Assembly (NCBI GenBank): GCA_019119815.1
Contig: DWWH01000012.1
Span: 1 to 64,000 of the forward strand
Origin: Candidatus Eisenbergiella intestinipullorum
GTDB taxonomy: Bacteria; Bacillota; Clostridia; Lachnospirales; Lachnospiraceae
Length of the DNA stretch: 64,000 nt
Direction: 5' to 3'
Below the pieces are notes generated by a model. The model was not told the DNA's origin and searched no databases. It saw only the letters and a program-made list of their open reading frames with translations. The first letter of the stretch is position 1. Each line of letters opens with the position of its first letter. The translations under genes were made by a program, and so were the position numbers. Below, piece after piece: positions 61,484 to 64,000 of the stretch.

Positions 61484-62976
61484 GGAATGGAATGAAAAGC
61501 TTTTTGAAGAAAAAGAAGACCGGCGGGAAAGAGGCAAAGGGCAGGCTGCTGTTCGGTCTGTCGGTGTCTGCGGCCTTTGTTCTGATCCTGCTTTTTAATG
61601 TGCTGACTCCCATGATGACGGACGATCTGTTCTATGCCAAAACGGTTTCGGAAGCGGCATCCGTCGGGGATCTGTTCGTACAGGAGTATACCCAGTATAT
61701 GACCTGGACGGGGCGTTCGGTGTGCCACCTGATCCTGCGGTTCTTTCTGCTGACGGATAAAATGGTGTTCAATGTGGCCAATTCTGCCGCATTCGTCTGG
61801 CTGACCCTTCTGATCTACTGGAATGTGGAGCGCAGGAAAAAATATGACACGCCGGTTTATCTGCTGATCAATCTGTTCCTGTGGATGTTCGGCGCGGTGT
61901 TCCGTCAGACGGTGCTGTGGGAGACCGGAGCCTGCAATTATCTGTGGGGAGCGGCCATCATCATGAGCTTTGTCACCCTGTACCGGCACGGACTGCGTCT
62001 GGAAAGCCAGGCGGCACAGGAAAGGGCCTTGGAAAGCGGAAAGGGCGGTGTGAAGCATCCCGTGCTGTGGGCGGTCTTTCTCCCGATCCTCGGCGTGCTG
62101 GCGGGCTGGTGCAATGAGAATTCCTCCGGCGGCGGGCTTCTCATGGTGCTTTTGTGTCTGGGCCTTTATCTGTACGAAAGGAAAAAAGGCGCTGCTGCGG
62201 GCTGCGGAGGCGGAGAACGCCGGACAGGAGGGAAAATGCCGGGCCTGCGGCTGTGGATGGTCACCGGACTGATCGGCAACATCCTGGGCCTTGCTGTCAT
62301 GGTGCTGGCTCCCGGAAATGCCGTGCGCGCGCAGGCGCAGCCGGAGGAGGAGCACTCAGGGCTTCTGGGGTATATGGCGCGGTTTCAGAAGATCACCCTG
62401 GCGGTGGAAGAGAATTTTCTGCTGCTTCTGATCATCGCTCTTTTGCTTTTTATCATCGTTTATTATCAGAAAAAGAGCTGGAAGGCGCTGTGGGAGAGCT
62501 GGCGGGAAGGACTTTTGTGGACCTTTGTGTTCCTGGCCACCTGTTATGCGCTGGTGCTGACGCCGGAGCCGCAGGCCAGGGCCTATTTCGGGGCGAGCGT
62601 TTTTCTCATCACGGCAGCGGTCCAGTTTTTTACGGACGTATCGGAGAAGGAAGTGATCTTTTCCAGCCTGAAGACGGGGCTCGTTTCCGTCCTGCTGCTG
62701 ATCATGTTTTTCACCTATATGGACAGCGGGACAAATCTGGCGCGGATCTTCCGGGAGTACAGGGAAAGAGACGTCTATCTGACGCAGCAGGCGGAAGCGG
62801 GTGTGACGGACGTGACCGTTCCCATGCTGCGGCCGGATTTTGAGACCAAATACAGCGACGGCTACAACTCCGACATTCGGGAGGATCCGGGCTACTGGAT
62901 CAATGTGGCATATGCATCCTATTACGGCTTTGACAGCGTGTCCGGTGTGCCCAGAGAGGGCTGGACGGAGTACTGA
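61480..62976 (+). CDS. DUF6056-like polytopic membrane protein
   Basis: A 498-residue protein with about ten helices and the DUF6056 pattern: MTDDLFYAKT after the first helix, TWTGRSVCHLILRF, WETGACNYLWGAA, GWCNENSSGG and LAPGNAVRAQ. A Gly/Arg-rich insertion (near 233-254) interrupts a loop. The frame opens at ATG 61480, overlapping the previous stop (ATGA). ATG 61492 has GAGG in front and is equally possible. It is likely a GT-C-type transferase using lipid-phosphate sugar from the neighbouring GtrB-like enzyme. Specificity is unknown. Confidence 0.72.
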   Translation: MRNGMKSFLKKKKTGGKEAKGRLLFGLSVSAAFVLILLFNVLTPMMTDDLFYAKTVSEAASVGDLFVQEYTQYMTWTGRSVCHLILRFFLLTDKMVFNVANSAAFVWLTLLIYWNVERRKKYDTPVYLLINLFLWMFGAVFRQTVLWETGACNYLWGAAIIMSFVTLYRHGLRLESQAAQERALESGKGGVKHPVLWAVFLPILGVLAGWCNENSSGGGLLMVLLCLGLYLYERKKGAAAGCGGGERRTGGKMPGLRLWMVTGLIGNILGLAVMVLAPGNAVRAQAQPEEEHSGLLGYMARFQKITLAVEENFLLLLIIALLLFIIVYYQKKSWKALWESWREGLLWTFVFLATCYALVLTPEPQARAYFGASVFLITAAVQFFTDVSEKEVIFSSLKTGLVSVLLLIMFFTYMDSGTNLARIFREYRERDVYLTQQAEAGVTDVTVPMLRPDFETKYSDGYNSDIREDPGYWINVAYASYYGFDSVSGVPREGWTEY

Positions 62977-63027
62977 CCGTCACCGGCCGGACCGATGCCG
63001 GTCACTTGCTGACCGTCACCGGCCGGA
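62973..63027 (+). repeat. 19-base direct repeat after the second DUF6056 gene
   Basis: CTGACCGTCACCGGCCGGA occurs at 62973-62991, overlapping the stop codon, and again at 63009-63027. The period is 36 bases. The unit also contains self-complementary ACCGGC/GCCGGT pairs. Confidence 0.85.
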
Positions 63028-63069
63028 ATAGTAACACAGGAAGGGCACCGGCCTGTTACTACTCAGCCA

Positions 63070-63094
63070 GGTCTGCGCATTCCCTGCGCAGACC
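63070..63094. terminator. Strong hairpin, possible transcript end
   Basis: GGTCTGCGCA (63070-63079) and TGCGCAGACC (63085-63094) pair perfectly around TTCCC. It sits between the DUF6056 gene and the promoter of the FkbH-like gene. No T-run follows, so efficient intrinsic termination is doubtful. An RNA-stabilising hairpin is equally possible. Confidence 0.45.
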
Positions 63095-63134
63095 GTACGA
63101 AAACAGACCGTCTGGAAGCATCCGCAATATGAAA

Positions 63135-63163
63135 TTGCGGGGGATGGAGAAATGTGGTATGCT
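63135..63163 (+). promoter_or_regulatory. Predicted promoter of the FkbH-like gene
   Basis: TTGCGG (63135-63140), a 17-base spacer and TATGCT (63158-63163) read toward the ATG at 63230. Together with the hairpin upstream this suggests a new transcription unit. Confidence 0.5.
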
Positions 63164-63229
63164 AAAGGGCGAAGCCAAAGCACGAAGCAAAAGCACGGCT
63201 TTCCCAACAGCAGGAACAAGGAGATTTTC

Positions 63230-64000
63230 ATGCGGAAGGATCTGGAATATCCGTTTGACCCGGAATATATTCTGAAAAAATCGAAGCATATCAAAAAGGA
63301 GCTTCTGGCGGACGGTACGTCCCGGATGGAGAAGCGGATCGCGGTCCTGGGCGGGAGCACCACCCACGATGTGATCCGGATCCTGGAGCTGTTTCTTTTG
63401 AATCAGGGAATCGCGCCTGTTTTTTATGAATCGGAATACGGACAGTACTGGCAGGACGCCATGTTCGGAAATGAACAGCTGGACGCCTTTCATCCGGACA
63501 TCATTTATATCCATACCAGCAGCCGGAACATCACGAACTGGCCTGCGCCGGGCTGGGACAGGGCTGCGGCGGATGCGGCGCTGGAGGAGCAGTTCGGGCA
63601 TTTTCAGGCGATGTGGGAGAAGCTTCGGGAAAAATGGCACTGTCCCATCATCCAGAACAACATGGAGGAGCCCTTTTACCGTCTGCTCGGCAATCAGGAC
63701 GGCGTGAATCCGGGCGGCAGGACCGCCTTTGTCCGTCGGCTGAACGGGCGGTTTGCGGAATATGCCGCGGACACGGAGAATTTTTATATCAATGATCTCA
63801 GCTATCAGGCAGCGGCCTATGGGCTGGATGCCTGGTCGGACCCCTTTTACTGGCACATGTACAAGTACGCCCTGTGCCTGAAGGCCATTCCCTGGCTGGC
63901 GCTAAATGTGTCCAACATCATCAAGTCCATCTATGGGAAAAACAAAAAGTCCCTGGTGCTGGATCTGGACAACACGCTCTGGGGCGGCATCGTGGGGGAC
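63230..64000 (+). CDS. FkbH-like HAD-superfamily protein, cut by the window end
   Basis: The first 257 residues are present. Residues 38-220 are an SGNH-like N-terminal domain (IAVLGGSTTHDVIRILELFL, YIHTSSRNITNWP, YINDLSYQAAAYGLDAWSDPFYWH). The HAD motif VLDLDNTLWGGIVGD (Asp245 and Asp247) is reached just before the end. FkbH-like proteins load three-carbon glyceryl units onto acyl carrier proteins in polyketide pathways and are also common in capsule loci, where their acyl substrates are poorly known. ATG 63230 follows AAGGAG by six bases. The acyl-carrier and acyltransferase partners may lie beyond the window. Confidence 0.88.
   Translation, partial: MRKDLEYPFDPEYILKKSKHIKKELLADGTSRMEKRIAVLGGSTTHDVIRILELFLLNQGIAPVFYESEYGQYWQDAMFGNEQLDAFHPDIIYIHTSSRNITNWPAPGWDRAAADAALEEQFGHFQAMWEKLREKWHCPIIQNNMEEPFYRLLGNQDGVNPGGRTAFVRRLNGRFAEYAADTENFYINDLSYQAAAYGLDAWSDPFYWHMYKYALCLKAIPWLALNVSNIIKSIYGKNKKSLVLDLDNTLWGGIVGD

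Overview
The window is a very large cell-surface polysaccharide locus, with about 45 real genes, almost all for sugar-nucleotide synthesis, glycosyl transfer, chain modification and export. Protein style suggests a Gram-positive anaerobe of the Clostridia, most likely Lachnospiraceae: strong Shine-Dalgarno sites, many stop/start overlaps, and Wzm/Wzt exporters, DUF4422, GT-D and DUF6056 families together. Species cannot be told from the sequence alone. No rRNA, tRNA or CRISPR was seen.

Layout. (1) 0.1-9.2 kb, minus strand: a GT8 gene leads an operon GT8 - GlfT1-like GT2 - Wzm - Wzt fused to UDP-galactopyranose mutase - GT2 - GT2 - GtrII-like membrane transferase. (2) 9.4-11.7 kb, plus strand: a Schlafen/AlbA_2-type protein with an internal slippage-prone repeat, coupled to a DUF4422 transferase. 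(3) 11.8-22.7 kb, minus strand: a second GT8-led operon with its own Wzm/Wzt, UDP-glucose dehydrogenase and four GT2 genes, then a transposase remnant and an acyltransferase. (4) 22.75-23.69 kb: a small lone tyrosine recombinase between two copies of a palindrome-like element. (5) 23.7-36.6 kb, plus strand: a third GT8-led operon that mirrors operon 1 (GT8 - GlfT1-like - Wzm - Wzt), then DUF4422-GT8, GT2-GT4 and pyruvyltransferase-DUF1796 fusions and an AT-rich GtrII/GtrB pair. (6) 36.9-37.7 kb: a broken IS21 transposase. (7) 37.8-44.6 kb: a winged-helix protein, then a CDP-sugar cassette (YerE-like ThDP enzyme, RfbG, two RfbF-like nucleotidyltransferases, RfbH). (8) 44.6-64 kb: large membrane transferases, radical SAM, GT-D, a PglK-like flippase, GT4/GT4/GT2, a UDP-glucuronate 4-epimerase, DUF6056 proteins flanking a GtrB/YdjC pair, and the start of an FkbH-like HAD protein. 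From about 38.47 kb onward the sequence becomes visibly more GC-rich.

How it fits together (inference). Precursors made here would include UDP-galactofuranose (Glf), UDP-glucuronate and UDP-galacturonate (Ugd plus the 4-epimerase), and a CDP-3,6-dideoxyhexulose that a YerE-like enzyme could branch with a two-carbon unit, as in yersiniose synthesis. Three Wzm/Wzt exporters and one flippase suggest several alternative glycans. The most striking signal is a 20-bp element present three times, once just upstream of each of the three paralogous GT8 genes. Two copies flank the recombinase, in opposite orientation, with a good promoter between them. This fits an invertible-promoter switch choosing between export operons. 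It is a hypothesis and the alternatives are listed under findings.
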